From Candidatus Parabeggiatoa sp. nov. 3 (lineage in GTDB: Bacteria; Pseudomonadota; Gammaproteobacteria; Beggiatoales; Beggiatoaceae), in contig QNEL01000007.1 of the NCBI GenBank assembly GCA_003645185.1, positions 1-40,462 on the forward strand: a stretch of 40,462 nucleotides of DNA, read 5' to 3'. Numbering within the stretch: position 1 is the first letter of the stretch; every line of letters starts with the position of its first letter. The notes below the pieces were generated by a model. That model saw only the letters and a program-made list of their open reading frames with translations, was not told where the DNA came from and made no database searches. The translations under genes were made by a program, and so were the position numbers. This document shows, in pieces, positions 22,363 through 33,500 of this stretch.

Positions 22363-25300
22363 CTACCGATATAACCAAACTCGCATGAGTGAAATCAGTT
22401 TATCTGTATCCACCGGTTTCGCAAGATAGTCATTCGCACCGACTTCTATACATTTCGCTTTATCCCCTTTCATCGCTTTCGCTGTTAGCGCAATAATAGG
22501 CAGTTTACGGTAACGGGCTTGGGCCCGAATGTGATGTATCGCTTCATAGCCGTCCATTTCGGGCATCATTATATCCATTAATACGAGAGAAACGTCAGGG
22601 TGTTTTTCCAGTAATCGTAAACCTTCTTGACCGTTTTTACCCACAACCACTTCCATATCTTTGTCTTCCAGCACCGTTACCAAAGCAAAAACATTGCGGG
22701 CATCATCATCTACTATTAATATCTTCTTATCTCTCAGGATAGCTTCTTTATCATGCACCATTCGTAGCATCTGACGTTTATCCTTGGGTAACTGATCTTC
22801 CACTTGATGGAGAAATAGCATCGCTTCGTCTAACAAACGTTCTGGTGAACGTACTGCTTTGATTGTCAGATCATTAGCGCATTGTTGTAAGACGCTTTCT
22901 TCCTCTTGTTCCAGATCGCGATCTGCATAAATAATCACCGGAATCTGACACAGTTTCTCTTCATAACGCAATTGCTCAAGCAAGTGGATACCCGAGCCTT
23001 GTTCAACCTCTAAATCCAGAATAATACAATCAAATTGCGCGGTATTCAATTGTTGTAATGCTTCCGCTTGATTTATCGCGATCTTTGAGTGAATATTGGC
23101 ACTCCCAACTAAATCAAGTATGTCTTGTTGGCGTGGTTTATCGTCCACGACGACTAACAGGTTTTTTACGCTATCGCTAATAAACCGTTCTATTTTTCTG
23201 AAAGCCTCCCCAAGCGCTTTCATGTTAATAGGTTTGAGTAAATAGCCGATCGCACCCATTTTTTTCGCATCCATTTCTTGATCAGAAGCCGACATAAAAT
23301 GTACAGGAATATGCCGCGTCTTGGGATTCTCTTTCAGTTTATCCATGACGCTCCAACCATCCATTTTAGGTAAACCCACATCAAGCACAACAGCATGAGG
23401 TTGGTATTGTTCAGCAAGTTGCAAACCCGTTTTGCCATCAGTCGCAATAAGACATTTAAAGCCCTTATCCCTAGCCAGTTCCATCAGAATGTGAGAGAAC
23501 TTACCATCATCTTCAACGATTAAAAGCGTTTTATCCTGAGGTTTCAGATCATCTCTATCATCTGCAATCGGCTCAGCCGATATCGCTTCTTCGTTAAGCG
23601 CAATGGGTGTCATGGTTTCACTAGACATGAGGGCAGCAGTTTGCGCTGTTGAAGGCACGCTTGAAGCATGAGGCCGGAGGCCTGATTCCTGAACGCCTAC
23701 AATTTCTGACTTCTGACTCCTGAACGTCTGACTCCCTACTCCTGATTTCTCATGAATGACTCCTGACTCCTGATTCTTGTTTTCTTCAAAAGTTTCGGGC
23801 AAATAAAGCGTAAACGTACTCCCTTGATCCTCTTTGCTCACCAACTGAAGATCGCCACCAAGCAGTTGCGCCAACTGGCGCGAAATAGACAAACCCAGCC
23901 CGGTGCCGCCGTAATGTCTACTGGTGGTGCCATCGACTTGCTTAAAAGCTTCAAATATTAAGGATTGTTTTTCTTCAGGAATACCGATACCCGTATCGCT
24001 AATGCTTATCGCCATAATAGCCGTATTAGCCGAATCAAGTAAATCCTTAGGAGGAAGAGAGACTGGGCGTTCTACTGTCAGCTTAATTTCACCTTGACTC
24101 GTGAATTTAAAAGCATTGGAAAGCAGGTTGTTAAGAATTTGTTTGAGCCGTTGTAAATCCGTATACAATATGGGCGGCATATTTTCAGCAACCGTGATAG
24201 TGAAAGCCAATCCTTTTTGGTCAGCAATATGGCGGAATTTATGTTCAATCATTTCCATACAGTCAACCAGCGAAACCTCCTCTGGAACCACTTCCATTTT
24301 CCCCGCTTCTACCTTGGATAAGTCAAGAATATCATTAATCAACGACAACAAGTCTGAACCTGCACTATGCATGGTTTGTGCATATTCCACTTGTTTTTGA
24401 GTTAAATTACCGGTTTTGTTGTCACCCAGCAGTTGTGCCAAAATCAGTAAACTATTCAAAGGGGTACGCAATTCATGCGACATATTCGCCAAAAATTCAG
24501 ATTTATATCGCGTACTCAGTTCTAAAGCACGCGCTTTTTCTTCTAATACCAACTTATTTTCTTCCAAGGCTTGAGTCTTGTCTTCCAAATCGGAATTGGC
24601 TAATTTGAGTTCTTCCCGTTGTTCTTGCAATTCTTCATTACTGGCTGCCAGCTCTTCCTGTTGCGTTTGCAATTCTTCATTAGCAGATTGCAATGCTTCT
24701 TGTTGGGCACGCAGTTCTTCATTAGCGGATTGAAGTTCTTCCTGTTGTATTCGTAGCACTTCTTCTGCATTTTTCCGTTCTGTGATATCTCGAATAATGC
24801 CAACAAACATACGCCTTTCGCCAATCAGCATTTCTGCAACCGCTAAATCTATTGGAAAAGTAGAACCGTCTTTATGCTGACCTGTGACCTCGCGCAACTT
24901 GCCTATCAGTTTTGCACGACCTGTCTGTAAATAGTTCTGGAGATACCGATCATGTTCACTGTGATAGGGTTCTGGCATCAGCATTTTGATATTCTGATCA
25001 ACTACTTCAGACCATGAATAGCCAAATATTTGCTCTGCGGCAGAATTAAACGAATCAATAATACCGTTTTCGTCAATGGTTATTATAGCATCCACAACGG
25101 TATCAACAATAGCACGAATATGCTCTTCTCTCTCTAGGATTTCTTCTTGTCTGTTTTGCAGAGTCAGCGTCATTTGCTGAGAGTCTTCCAGCAAGGCTTG
25201 CATACGCAAACGAGATTGTGCCGAATTGAGCGTGATAGCAATATTATCAGCCACTAAATCCAACCATTCGATTTCGGTAGCCGTCAAATGACGAGAGGTG

Positions 25301-27120
25301 GCTAATTCCAAAACCCCCAAAACTTGCTCTTCATAAAGCAGAGGCAATACCAAAATATCATGCGGTTTTGATTCACCCAATCCTGAATGGATTGATAAAT
25401 TGAGATGTTCTTCAGGCACTTGGCTAAAAAGAAGCGTTTTTTTCTCTAAGGCCGCTTGTCCAATTAGCCCTTCTCCCAACTTAAATTCATTATAATTATG
25501 CTTACGCTGTTGATAGGCGTAACTACTCACTAATTTGAATTTTTCCTTTTCCGCTAAAAAAAAGACACCAACTACTGCATGAATATAATCCGCAATGTAA
25601 GTCAGAATATTTTGCGTTAAAGATACGAGAGTCTGTTCACCGCGCATTTTTTCATTCAATTCAGTCTGCCCTGTTTTAAGCCAATCCGATTTTTTGCTTT
25701 CATCGGTGACTTGTTGCAATTGACGAGTCATCTGATTAATGGCCTGTCCCAGCAGATCACTTTTGCCCTTGCAATCAATTTGGCGACTATAATCGCCTGC
25801 GACAATCGCTTCTGAAATAGTAGTAATCTCTCCCAACCGTTGCGTCATTTCAAACAGGGCTTTACCCAATATATCCTTCTCAGAACGGGGGATAATTTGC
25901 ACAGAATAATCACCTTGAGCCAGTCGATGTGCCTGTTTCACAATTTCTTTCAGGCCCTGAACCATGTCTTGCAGGGAAGCATAAATACCCGTAACCTGAG
26001 TGCGCTTTGATTCAAACGCTCGATCAAGATTACCGGCCGCCACACATTTCGTGATTTGTGCCATTTCAACAGGTTCTCCGCCGACTTGCTTGAAAATGTG
26101 ACGACTAATCAACCAGGCAAAAAAGCCGGCCAGCAAAAAAGCCAGTCCTAATAAATACCATTCTATTCTAATCAGGTTGTGAATAAGTGCATTGATTTGT
26201 TCACCATGCTGCTGTGATAAGTGTTGCTGGTGAGTACTCAATTCTTCAAGTCTTTCAACTAACTGTGCAGCGAGAGGGGCGGCCTGGGTTGCCAACCAAT
26301 AGTTGCCACGATTCCAGTCAGGCTTTTCACGCATTGCCAACATTTGAGTACTGAGTGGCATAAAACGGTTACGGCTTTGAGAAAATAATTCAAAGGCTGT
26401 CAACTGTTCCGGTGTGAGCAGGTTTTTTTGCGCCTTCAATTCATTAAAACGTGTCTCGTTTTGGAGCCAGAGTGCCTCAAAATCGCTTCTAAATGCGGAT
26501 TTTCCAGACAGTAAAAAAGCGCGAATATTAGCAAGTGATAAACCAAGCGTGCTTCTCACATCAGCCATCATACCTAATAACGCTTTACGCTCAGGATTGG
26601 CCTTTTGTTTAAGTTCAAGGTCAATCATTTGTGTCAGATTATTCGACATGATGTTGGATAACGAGACGGCTTGTTCAAAAAACAGCTTGAGGGCTGGTAT
26701 ATTGTCTGGCGTTTGAGCAATCTCTTCAATCTCCTGTTGAATTTGTTTCAATTGAGACAATAGCGTCTTAATTTCTCTTAGCCGCTCGATCTGCTCTGAA
26801 TGAATCCAGTTAACCGAGAGTTTTTTCAGTTCCCGTAGCGGTGCCTGAACTTGTGTTGCCCAGATTTCCTGTCTGTCTTGTTTAAATTTAGCCTCTCCTA
26901 GCAGCATCCAATTTTGCAAAGCGGCTAATGCCTGATTCACCCCATTCAACATGATCATGCTGTTTTTGGCCGTTGGGGTGTGTATATCAGTCATGTGGTG
27001 CGACAAGTCTAGGGCTGTGCGTACTTGCACGATATTAATGGATACGATGATTGCGATTATGGCAACCATGACGGAAAAGCCTAATATTAATTGACTTTTC
27101 ATTCTGATGGGTTTAAGCAT
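22363..27120 (-). CDS. hybrid sensor histidine kinase with GAF, PAS and three receiver domains
   Basis: 1585 residues. Membrane helix 1 (11-31) and helix 2 (about 318-338) enclose a helical periplasmic sensor. HAMP-like linkers follow (about 340-445), then a GAF domain (about 490-640) and a PAS domain (about 665-785, with VDAIITIDENGIIDSFNSAA). A Glu/Gln-rich coiled coil (EELQSANEELRAQQEALQSA) leads to the kinase core: SHELRTPLN with phospho-acceptor His882, and GTGLGLSIS in the ATP lid. Three receiver domains end the protein: 1197-1319 (LDVGLPKMDGW), 1320-1438 (divergent, LDLEVEQGSG) and 1466-1585 (MDIMMPEMDGY). No DNA-binding or enzymatic output domain is present, so phosphate probably passes to an outside Hpt or regulator. 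The signal is unknown. Confidence 0.95.
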   Translation of the reverse strand: MLKPIRMKSQLILGFSVMVAIIAIIVSINIVQVRTALDLSHHMTDIHTPTAKNSMIMLNGVNQALAALQNWMLLGEAKFKQDRQEIWATQVQAPLRELKKLSVNWIHSEQIERLREIKTLLSQLKQIQQEIEEIAQTPDNIPALKLFFEQAVSLSNIMSNNLTQMIDLELKQKANPERKALLGMMADVRSTLGLSLANIRAFLLSGKSAFRSDFEALWLQNETRFNELKAQKNLLTPEQLTAFELFSQSRNRFMPLSTQMLAMREKPDWNRGNYWLATQAAPLAAQLVERLEELSTHQQHLSQQHGEQINALIHNLIRIEWYLLGLAFLLAGFFAWLISRHIFKQVGGEPVEMAQITKCVAAGNLDRAFESKRTQVTGIYASLQDMVQGLKEIVKQAHRLAQGDYSVQIIPRSEKDILGKALFEMTQRLGEITTISEAIVAGDYSRQIDCKGKSDLLGQAINQMTRQLQQVTDESKKSDWLKTGQTELNEKMRGEQTLVSLTQNILTYIADYIHAVVGVFFLAEKEKFKLVSSYAYQQRKHNYNEFKLGEGLIGQAALEKKTLLFSQVPEEHLNLSIHSGLGESKPHDILVLPLLYEEQVLGVLELATSRHLTATEIEWLDLVADNIAITLNSAQSRLRMQALLEDSQQMTLTLQNRQEEILEREEHIRAIVDTVVDAIITIDENGIIDSFNSAAEQIFGYSWSEVVDQNIKMLMPEPYHSEHDRYLQNYLQTGRAKLIGKLREVTGQHKDGSTFPIDLAVAEMLIGERRMFVGIIRDITERKNAEEVLRIQQEELQSANEELRAQQEALQSANEELQTQQEELAASNEELQEQREELKLANSDLEDKTQALEENKLVLEEKARALELSTRYKSEFLANMSHELRTPLNSLLILAQLLGDNKTGNLTQKQVEYAQTMHSAGSDLLSLINDILDLSKVEAGKMEVVPEEVSLVDCMEMIEHKFRHIADQKGLAFTITVAENMPPILYTDLQRLKQILNNLLSNAFKFTSQGEIKLTVERPVSLPPKDLLDSANTAIMAISISDTGIGIPEEKQSLIFEAFKQVDGTTSRHYGGTGLGLSISRQLAQLLGGDLQLVSKEDQGSTFTLYLPETFEENKNQESGVIHEKSGVGSQTFRSQKSEIVGVQESGLRPHASSVPSTAQTAALMSSETMTPIALNEEAISAEPIADDRDDLKPQDKTLLIVEDDGKFSHILMELARDKGFKCLIATDGKTGLQLAEQYQPHAVVLDVGLPKMDGWSVMDKLKENPKTRHIPVHFMSASDQEMDAKKMGAIGYLLKPINMKALGEAFRKIERFISDSVKNLLVVVDDKPRQQDILDLVGSANIHSKIAINQAEALQQLNTAQFDCIILDLEVEQGSGIHLLEQLRYEEKLCQIPVIIYADRDLEQEEESVLQQCANDLTIKAVRSPERLLDEAMLFLHQVEDQLPKDKRQMLRMVHDKEAILRDKKILIVDDDARNVFALVTVLEDKDMEVVVGKNGQEGLRLLEKHPDVSLVLMDIMMPEMDGYEAIHHIRAQARYRKLPIIALTAKAMKGDKAKCIEVGANDYLAKPVDTDKLISLMRVWLYR

Positions 27121-27458
27121 TCTATTTATCAGTTATCAGTTATCAGTTATCAGTTATCAGTTTCACGCAAAAGTTGCGCGCAACTTTTGCGTGTGAAATG
27201 TGGAAATCAGTTATCAATTATCACTGATAATTTTAGGGCGTTTTATTTTACTAAAAATAGGCGGGTTGTAGTAGTGGCTTGATGGGTAGGGTGAAGAGAT
27301 AGGATAGAACGCTGATGAGACTGATTGTCATGATCAACACTGATTTGTTGATAAGCAGAAATCAGATAGAACGTTGATGAGACTGATTATCATGATAATC
27401 GCTGATCTTTTATATTTAATCAGTGTTAATCAGTTCAATCAGTTCAATCAGTGTTCTA
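27121..27458. repeat. intergenic repeat cluster between kinase and SPINDLY genes
   Basis: Tandem CAGTTATCA units start at 27127. A TTTCACGC palindrome is inserted at 27161-27199, after which the tract resumes (ATCAGTTATCAATTATCA). From 27300 to 27458, GATAGAACGNTGATGAGACT and its neighbours (CTGATTGTCATGATCAACAC, CAGTTCAATCAGTGTTCTAT) form the same family as 12460-12560 and 38525-38573. No gene is supported. Confidence 0.75.
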
Positions 27459-29192
27459 TCATAAAAAACGCCTTTCCCACATTTGCCGATAAGCCGCTTC
27501 CAAATGACGAGTAAAACGGATACCGTCTAAAAGTGGAGCGGTTTGCATCCGATCACGCATTCCCACTCGTAATGTTTGTAAATGATCAAGATCATTTGCC
27601 AGTTTAATCACCCTTTCTACATAGTCTTCTTGTGTATAAGCAATCAGTTCAGTCAATCCGACGGTAGATAAAATACTCAATCCCATGCGTGAAACGGATC
27701 GATCTCCGACTAATGTCATCACTGGAATGCCCATCCATAAGGCATCACAAGTTGTCGCGCCGCCATTAAACGGATAGCTGTCTAGTGCTATATCGATCTG
27801 ATCATAGATTTTAAGATAATCGCTGTAAGGCACCGACTCTCTCACTATCAGTCGTTCAGGGGCAATGCCTAATTCGGCAAACCGATCTTGCAAAGCGTGT
27901 TGAATGGCGACGCTTTTTAGACTTTTGTTTTGTATTACCAATTTGGCATCAGAAACAGCATGAAGTATTTTCGCCCAGAGGGCAAAAGTGTCTTGATTTA
28001 ACTTAGAATGGTTATGAAATGCGCTAAATGTGATATAACCCTTTTGAATTGCGGGTAATGGGCTAACCGGTGGGCTGTTTTCATGGGGGTGGTAACAAAA
28101 AAAACTGGCCGGCATTCTCAACGGGATTTCTGAACTCAATGGATCACTCATGCCTTCAGGATCGAGATAATTATCCGTTATCCGATAATCAATTGCCGTT
28201 AAACCCGTTGTATTGGGATAACCCAAATAAGTCATTTGAATTGGGGCCGGTTTTCTAGCAAAAACTAGAATACGATTATCGGCCGTATGCCCACCTAAAT
28301 CAATCAAAATATCAATGTGATCCTGTTTGATTTGTTCAACCAGTGCCTCATCAGACAGGTTAACGCAGTTTCGCCAATGATGCGCGTATTGTTGAAAGCG
28401 TTGAGTCGCGTCATCATGTTGTAAGTGATTGTAATAACAAAAGATTTCAAACTTTTCGCTATCGTGATGTGCCAGCACAGATTCAATAAAATCGGCAACA
28501 GCGTGTTTGCGAAAATCGGCCGAAACGTAACCGATTTTCAATCGCAGAGGATTGTCGTCATTATCAGCATTATGAGGCTTGATCAAGGCCGATAACGGCA
28601 TAGCCTGTTGTTCATTAAAACGCTGATGTTCAGCAAAAATGGCTGCACGATCAGAATCTATGGCATAATTCAAAGTGAGTATGAGATCCTGATGCGCTAA
28701 CAGATAATTGGGTTGTATGCCAATGGCACAACGATAATGGGATATCGCCTCATCAATCAAGCCCTGATTTTTCAAAGCACTGCCTAAATGACAATGCGCT
28801 TCTGCAAAATTAGGATTTAAGGAAAGCGCCTGTTGATAACAGGTAGCCGCTTTATCGAATAGATTTTGATTAGTAAAGACATTGCCTAAGCTATTATAAA
28901 AATTGGGTACCGTGTTATTGATACTGATAGCTTTTTGAATCAGTTCGATGGCTGTGTCATAATCATTAGATTGGGCTGCGATCATGCCCAGTAAATGTAG
29001 GGCATCGCTATGATTCGGATCATGTTGCAAGATTTGGCGATAAATCGTTTCTGCCTCCTGCAATTGTCCAGCCGTATGATATTGCATCGCCTGTTGCAGT
29101 GCTTGAGAAACGGTTAATTTTTTATGCTGTGGCTTAAGCGATTTTTGAGGCTTTTTCTTGGGGCTTTTTTTAGAGAGTTGTTTTTTGGACAT
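27459..29192 (-). CDS. TPR-SPINDLY (GT41-type) glycosyltransferase
   Basis: 577 residues from the ATG at 29192 (MSKKQLSKK). Further ATGs upstream in frame (29249, 29234) would add a stretch lying in repeat DNA. A basic N-terminus (KKKPQKSLKPQ) precedes about four to five TPR units (residues 30-180, such as AETIYRQILQHDPNHSDALH). The catalytic GT41 region has IGYVSADFRKHAVADFI, IDLGGHTADNRI, KPAPIQMTYLGYPNTTGL, SAFHNHSKLNQDTF and LDSYPFNGGATTCDALWMG. GT41 enzymes transfer O-linked GlcNAc or fucose onto Ser/Thr of target proteins, docked through the TPR helices. A paralogue lies at 38574-40319. Confidence 0.93.
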   Translation of the reverse strand: MSKKQLSKKSPKKKPQKSLKPQHKKLTVSQALQQAMQYHTAGQLQEAETIYRQILQHDPNHSDALHLLGMIAAQSNDYDTAIELIQKAISINNTVPNFYNSLGNVFTNQNLFDKAATCYQQALSLNPNFAEAHCHLGSALKNQGLIDEAISHYRCAIGIQPNYLLAHQDLILTLNYAIDSDRAAIFAEHQRFNEQQAMPLSALIKPHNADNDDNPLRLKIGYVSADFRKHAVADFIESVLAHHDSEKFEIFCYYNHLQHDDATQRFQQYAHHWRNCVNLSDEALVEQIKQDHIDILIDLGGHTADNRILVFARKPAPIQMTYLGYPNTTGLTAIDYRITDNYLDPEGMSDPLSSEIPLRMPASFFCYHPHENSPPVSPLPAIQKGYITFSAFHNHSKLNQDTFALWAKILHAVSDAKLVIQNKSLKSVAIQHALQDRFAELGIAPERLIVRESVPYSDYLKIYDQIDIALDSYPFNGGATTCDALWMGIPVMTLVGDRSVSRMGLSILSTVGLTELIAYTQEDYVERVIKLANDLDHLQTLRVGMRDRMQTAPLLDGIRFTRHLEAAYRQMWERRFL

Positions 29193-29387
29193 ATTTTTAT
29201 CTGAGTACAACTGAGTACAACGGATTAACTTCATCCCCGGATTGATCAATCGATCTTATGGGATTTTGGAAATCATGTAGGGTGGGTAAGCGGGCGGAAC
29301 GATCTCAAACAAAAACCATCAAGCCTACCGCCCGCTTGCCCACCATTTATGTCTAATCGTCTAATCAATTAATAAAAAAAGAAAACA
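29193..29387. repeat. GTAGGGTGGG hairpin with a GC-rich centre
   Basis: GTACAACGGATTAACTTCAT at about 29215 is a copy of the repeat at 1361. At 29277-29345 lies GTAGGGTGGGTAAGCGGGCGG with the complement CCGCCCGCTTGCCCACCAT across about 30 bases. This hairpin lies between divergent genes. Confidence 0.75.
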
Positions 29388-30062
29388 ATGGAACAAGAAG
29401 TGATGATTTACACCGATGGCGCTTGTCTTGAAAACCCAGGCCCTGGTGGCTACGGCGTTGTTTTAAGCTACGGCAAGCATAAAAAGGAATTCTCCGGCGG
29501 TTTCGATTTCACCACAAACAACCGCATGGAAATAATGGCTGCCATTGTCGGACTAGAATCCCTTCAAAGGCCCTGTCAGGTTAAGTTATATTCTGATTCA
29601 CGATACCTAGTCGATGCCATAACAAAAGGATGGGCCCAAAAATGGCGTAATAATAATTGGTGGCGAAACAAGACTGAAAAAGCACTCAATCCCGATTTAT
29701 GGGAACGACTGCTTGATTTATGTGATAAACGTCAAGTTGAATTCACTTGGATTAAAGGCCATGCCGGCCACACCGAGAATGAACGCTGTGATGAACTCGC
29801 CACCAGTGCAGCGGAACAAGAAGAACTACCCGAAGACGAGGGTTATGATCCCGATGCGATTTCTGGGAAAATAAAGATGACATCGGAAGGCGATCCATGC
29901 AGAAAGTGTTCAACGCCGGTTATCAAAAAAATCCCTCGCACAAAACGAAAGGAAAACCAAACTTATTACTACGAATACTATTTGTACTGTCCAGATTGCA
30001 AAAGGATGTACATGGTTGAAGACGCAAAAAGAGAAATCAGTACACCTGAGGAACTTTTATAG
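29388..30062 (+). CDS. rnhA: ribonuclease HI with C-terminal zinc ribbon
   Basis: 224 residues. Residues 1-145 are RNase HI: IYTDGACLENPGPGGYG with D10, NNRMEIMAA with E48, LYSDSRYL with D70, and GHAGHTENERCDELA with D135, the complete DEDD set that cuts the RNA strand of RNA-DNA hybrids using Mg. After a short acidic linker comes an extra domain with CRKC (171, 174) and CPDC (201, 204), a likely zinc ribbon, not present in E. coli RnhA (155 residues). The stop codon TAG is formed by the first bases of a TAGCGTTTCCC element end at 30060. Confidence 0.94.
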   Translation: MEQEVMIYTDGACLENPGPGGYGVVLSYGKHKKEFSGGFDFTTNNRMEIMAAIVGLESLQRPCQVKLYSDSRYLVDAITKGWAQKWRNNNWWRNKTEKALNPDLWERLLDLCDKRQVEFTWIKGHAGHTENERCDELATSAAEQEELPEDEGYDPDAISGKIKMTSEGDPCRKCSTPVIKKIPRTKRKENQTYYYEYYLYCPDCKRMYMVEDAKREISTPEELL

Positions 30063-30523
30063 CGTTTCCCGATTTTCTTTCAGTACAAAGGCGAATCAAT
30101 CCTAGATATTAAACCTGACAGGTTTTGAAAACCTGTCAGGTTTGGTTGACACGGGCCTGTCGCGAGCGAGTTCAAGGGAAAGAGATCACATAAATAATTA
30201 AAGGGAATTAACCTCAAATGTACTCTATTTGATACTTACCTTGTCATACCCTTTTATAGTATCATGCTCGCCCACTCAAGGAAGAGTTGAGTCGCTATTG
30301 TCTAATTAGATAATATTAAACCTGACAGGTTTTGAAAACCTGTCAGGTTTGGTTGACACTAATTAGATAAGATTAGAATTTGTGGCTTAATGCGTTTTTT
30401 TCACTCACTTTCACCTCGAAGGCATCCCTTTCTCTTATATTATATAGGCCCCCCATTATAGGAGAAAGCGCCTTTAGGGGTGACTTTCGATGAGTGTCAC
30501 TTATCGAATTTTGAGGTGTTGTA
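30060..30523. repeat. intergenic: lone MITE end and two copies of the AAACCTGACAGG palindrome
   Basis: TAGCGTTTCCCGATT at 30060 matches the MITE ends at 4960 and 20305, but no right end was found. GATATTAAACCTGACAGG...GGTTTGGTTGACAC occurs twice (about 30104-30151 and 30312-30358). Each copy contains the 33-base double palindrome (30111-30143 and 30318-30350). The last 150 bases hold the promoter region of the propeller gene; no hexamers are convincing. Confidence 0.75.
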
Positions 30524-33500
30524 ATGATATTCAATTTCAAAAACAGTCTCAGCTTGTGTGCTGTACTGATATTGTGTCTCTTTTCCCATTTGCTCACCGC
30601 AGATATTTTGCGAAACAATGCGATTTGGGAAGTCTTTACTAATCGTAGCTCGGTTTTAGCCATTGAACCGTCTAAAGAAACTGAAATGCTGTGGGTAGGT
30701 ACCGTTGGTGGGCTTGAACAACGTGATCTTAAGACCGGTCAATTAATGCGGGTATTGACTAATTTAGATGGCCTGCCTTCCAATAATATCAGGGCATTGC
30801 TTGCTGATGACGGCGGCCTGTGGATAGGCACGCAGGATGCGGGCCTCGCTTATTTGACTCATGAGGGACAATGGCAGGTTTTTAATACTGATAACTCCGA
30901 TTTACCCCACGATACGATTCATGTCTTAATCAGCGATGAGCGCGGTGGCTTATGGATTGGGACTGATGAAGGGGGCTTGGCTCACTTGAATGCCAGCGCG
31001 AAGTGGCAGGTTTTTAATACTGATAACTCCGATTTACCTCACAATTATGTCAAAGCCTTGGTTAGTGATGGCAGTGGTGGGGTATGGGTAGGCGGGGCCG
31101 GTATTGCCCATTTGGATAATCGAGGGCGAGGCGAGGTTTTTGACACCGAAAATTCGGGCTTGCCGCTTAACGGCATTTTGGCCCTTGCCAGTGATGGCGA
31201 AGGTGGATTATGGGTTAGCACTTATGAAATTGAGGAGGGAGAACGGCAATATGGCGGCCTGACGCATTTCACGCGCAGTGGTGAATGGCAAGTCTTTAAT
31301 AGCAGCAATTCCGAATTGCCCTATAATGGCATCTACGCTTTAGTCAACGATGGCAGCGGCGGGGTATGGATTGCCACCATAAAAGCGGGTTTAGTTCATA
31401 AAACCAATCGCGATGACTGGACACATTTTGATCCCCATAATTCTAAGTTGCCAGATAACACCGTGTATAGCTTGGTTGCTGACAATAACGGTAACCTGTG
31501 GGTTGGCACTGATCTCGGCCTGGCCCGTAAAAATAACCGTGATGAATGGCTGGTTTTTAACGATGATAATTCGGATTTGCCCGATAACATTGTTCAAGCC
31601 TTTATCAGCGATGAAGCAGGGGGCCTGTGGATCGGTACCCGATTTGGTGGTGTCACGTATTTTAGCGCGGCCGGTGATTGGGAGAGTTTTAACACGGAAA
31701 ACTCGGCCTTACCGACTAACGATGTGAATGCACTATTAAATGATGGTAATGGCGGTATCTGGATTGGCACTTATGGCAGCGGCCTCGCGCAGCGGCGCAG
31801 CACTGGAAAATGGAAAGTCTTTAACACGCTTAACTCCGATTTACCCAAAAACGAGATCAATGCCTTTGTCGATGATGGCAGTGGCGGGGTGTGGATAGCG
31901 ACTGATGAGGGCGGATTGGCCCATTTAAATGCCGCAGCTCAATGGGCAGTGTTTAACAGCGATAACTCCGATTTGCCAAACAATGATGTCAATATCGTGA
32001 TCAGCGATGGAAAAGGCGGATTGTGGATGGGTACGAATGAGGGCTTAGCTCACTTTGATGCGCGTTCACAGTGGCAGGTATTTAATATTGTCAATTCTGA
32101 TTTACCGGCCAATCAAATTGTGGCACTTGCGAATGATGATAAAGGGGGCATCTGGGTAGGCACCTATAAAGGAGGATTAGCGCACTTTAATGGCAGCAGT
32201 CAATGGCAGATTTTCAATACCAGCAATTCTGATTTACCCGATGACACCGTTGTTGGGTTAGTACCCGAAAACGAGGGATTGTGGGTAGCGACTTTACGTG
32301 GCGGCCTGACTTATAAAAATAATCGGGGAAAATGGACGACTTTCAATACTGATAATTCTAGCATCCCGACTAATATTCTGCTGACTCTGATGAGTGATGG
32401 TTACAATGGCTTATGGATAGGCCTGTCTTGGGGCGGCGGATTAGCCCATCTGAGTTTTGGAAATCCATTAAGTGGCGAACATGCCGCTATTTTAATTCAT
32501 CCCAAACTGCGAAATCGCAGTGAAATCAAACACTTATCAAACAAAAAGATTGTAGGCCATATTTATCATGCCTTATCTGAACGTTATTACACCCATGAGG
32601 AAATTTATTTCCTCTCTTATGATGTGCTTGATGTGAATGGAGATAGCATCACTGACAGACAGGTTGTCGATGCCCTGAAAAACAGGGAGCCGATGAATTT
32701 AGAAGATATTCGTCAGGCTTTCAATTGGGCGAAAACCCAAGGCAGCTTAAATGAACCCCTGTTAATGACGATTGTGGCAGATAGCCTTTCTGATGGCCAA
32801 TTGATACTCAACGCCGATCCCATGGTGTCTTTAAGTGGCACTGATCTCAAAACCGTGTTGGATGATTACCAACAGACTACCTCAAATGAAGTCATTGTCG
32901 TGATTGAAAGCAGTCGCGCAGGCCGACTCATTCCTCAATTAGAGAATGAAGCATATAAGGGTAAACGCATCATCATTACCAGTACTGATGCCGATAAGCC
33001 CACACAACATCAAGACGTGTTAGGAACAGATGCCTTTAGCTGGGGTTACTTTAACGCCTTACGTCGTGGTAGTAGTTTTGGCGAAGCCTTCGAGAACAAT
33101 CGTGATAAATCACAAACACCACAGTTAAATGATGATGGCGATGGTTCAGCGAATGGTAGTCAAGATGGCCGGATAGCGAAACGCTTCTGTCTGAATGGTT
33201 GTTTTGCGCCATCTTCTGCTAAAACGGTTTACCGTAATGGCGATATCTTACAGATCACCTTAAAAAAGGAACTGTTGCGGGATAAGAGAAAAGACGTTTA
33301 TGTGGCTATCGGTTTACCCAATGGAGGCCCGTTATTTATCTTGACGCGACAGAATGAATTAGTCCCATTTGAAGGAACAAGCTTGTCAGCTTGGGAAGGA
33401 GAAGACGTGGTTGTCGAATTGCCAGTGAATCCAGATTGGCCGCGTGGCGAGTATTCATTGTATTTATTGCGGGTTAAAAAGGGCCAGGAACCCTTAGCAA

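Noticed and set aside
24600-24824. 74-codon frame with repeated KNC motifs in the kinase gene
   Set aside because: It is an alternate-frame reading of the kinase's Glu/Gln coiled-coil repeats.
32461-33200. Active C13/caspase-like peptidase
   Set aside because: The catalytic His and Cys positions are occupied by Ala-Asp-Ser and Ser.
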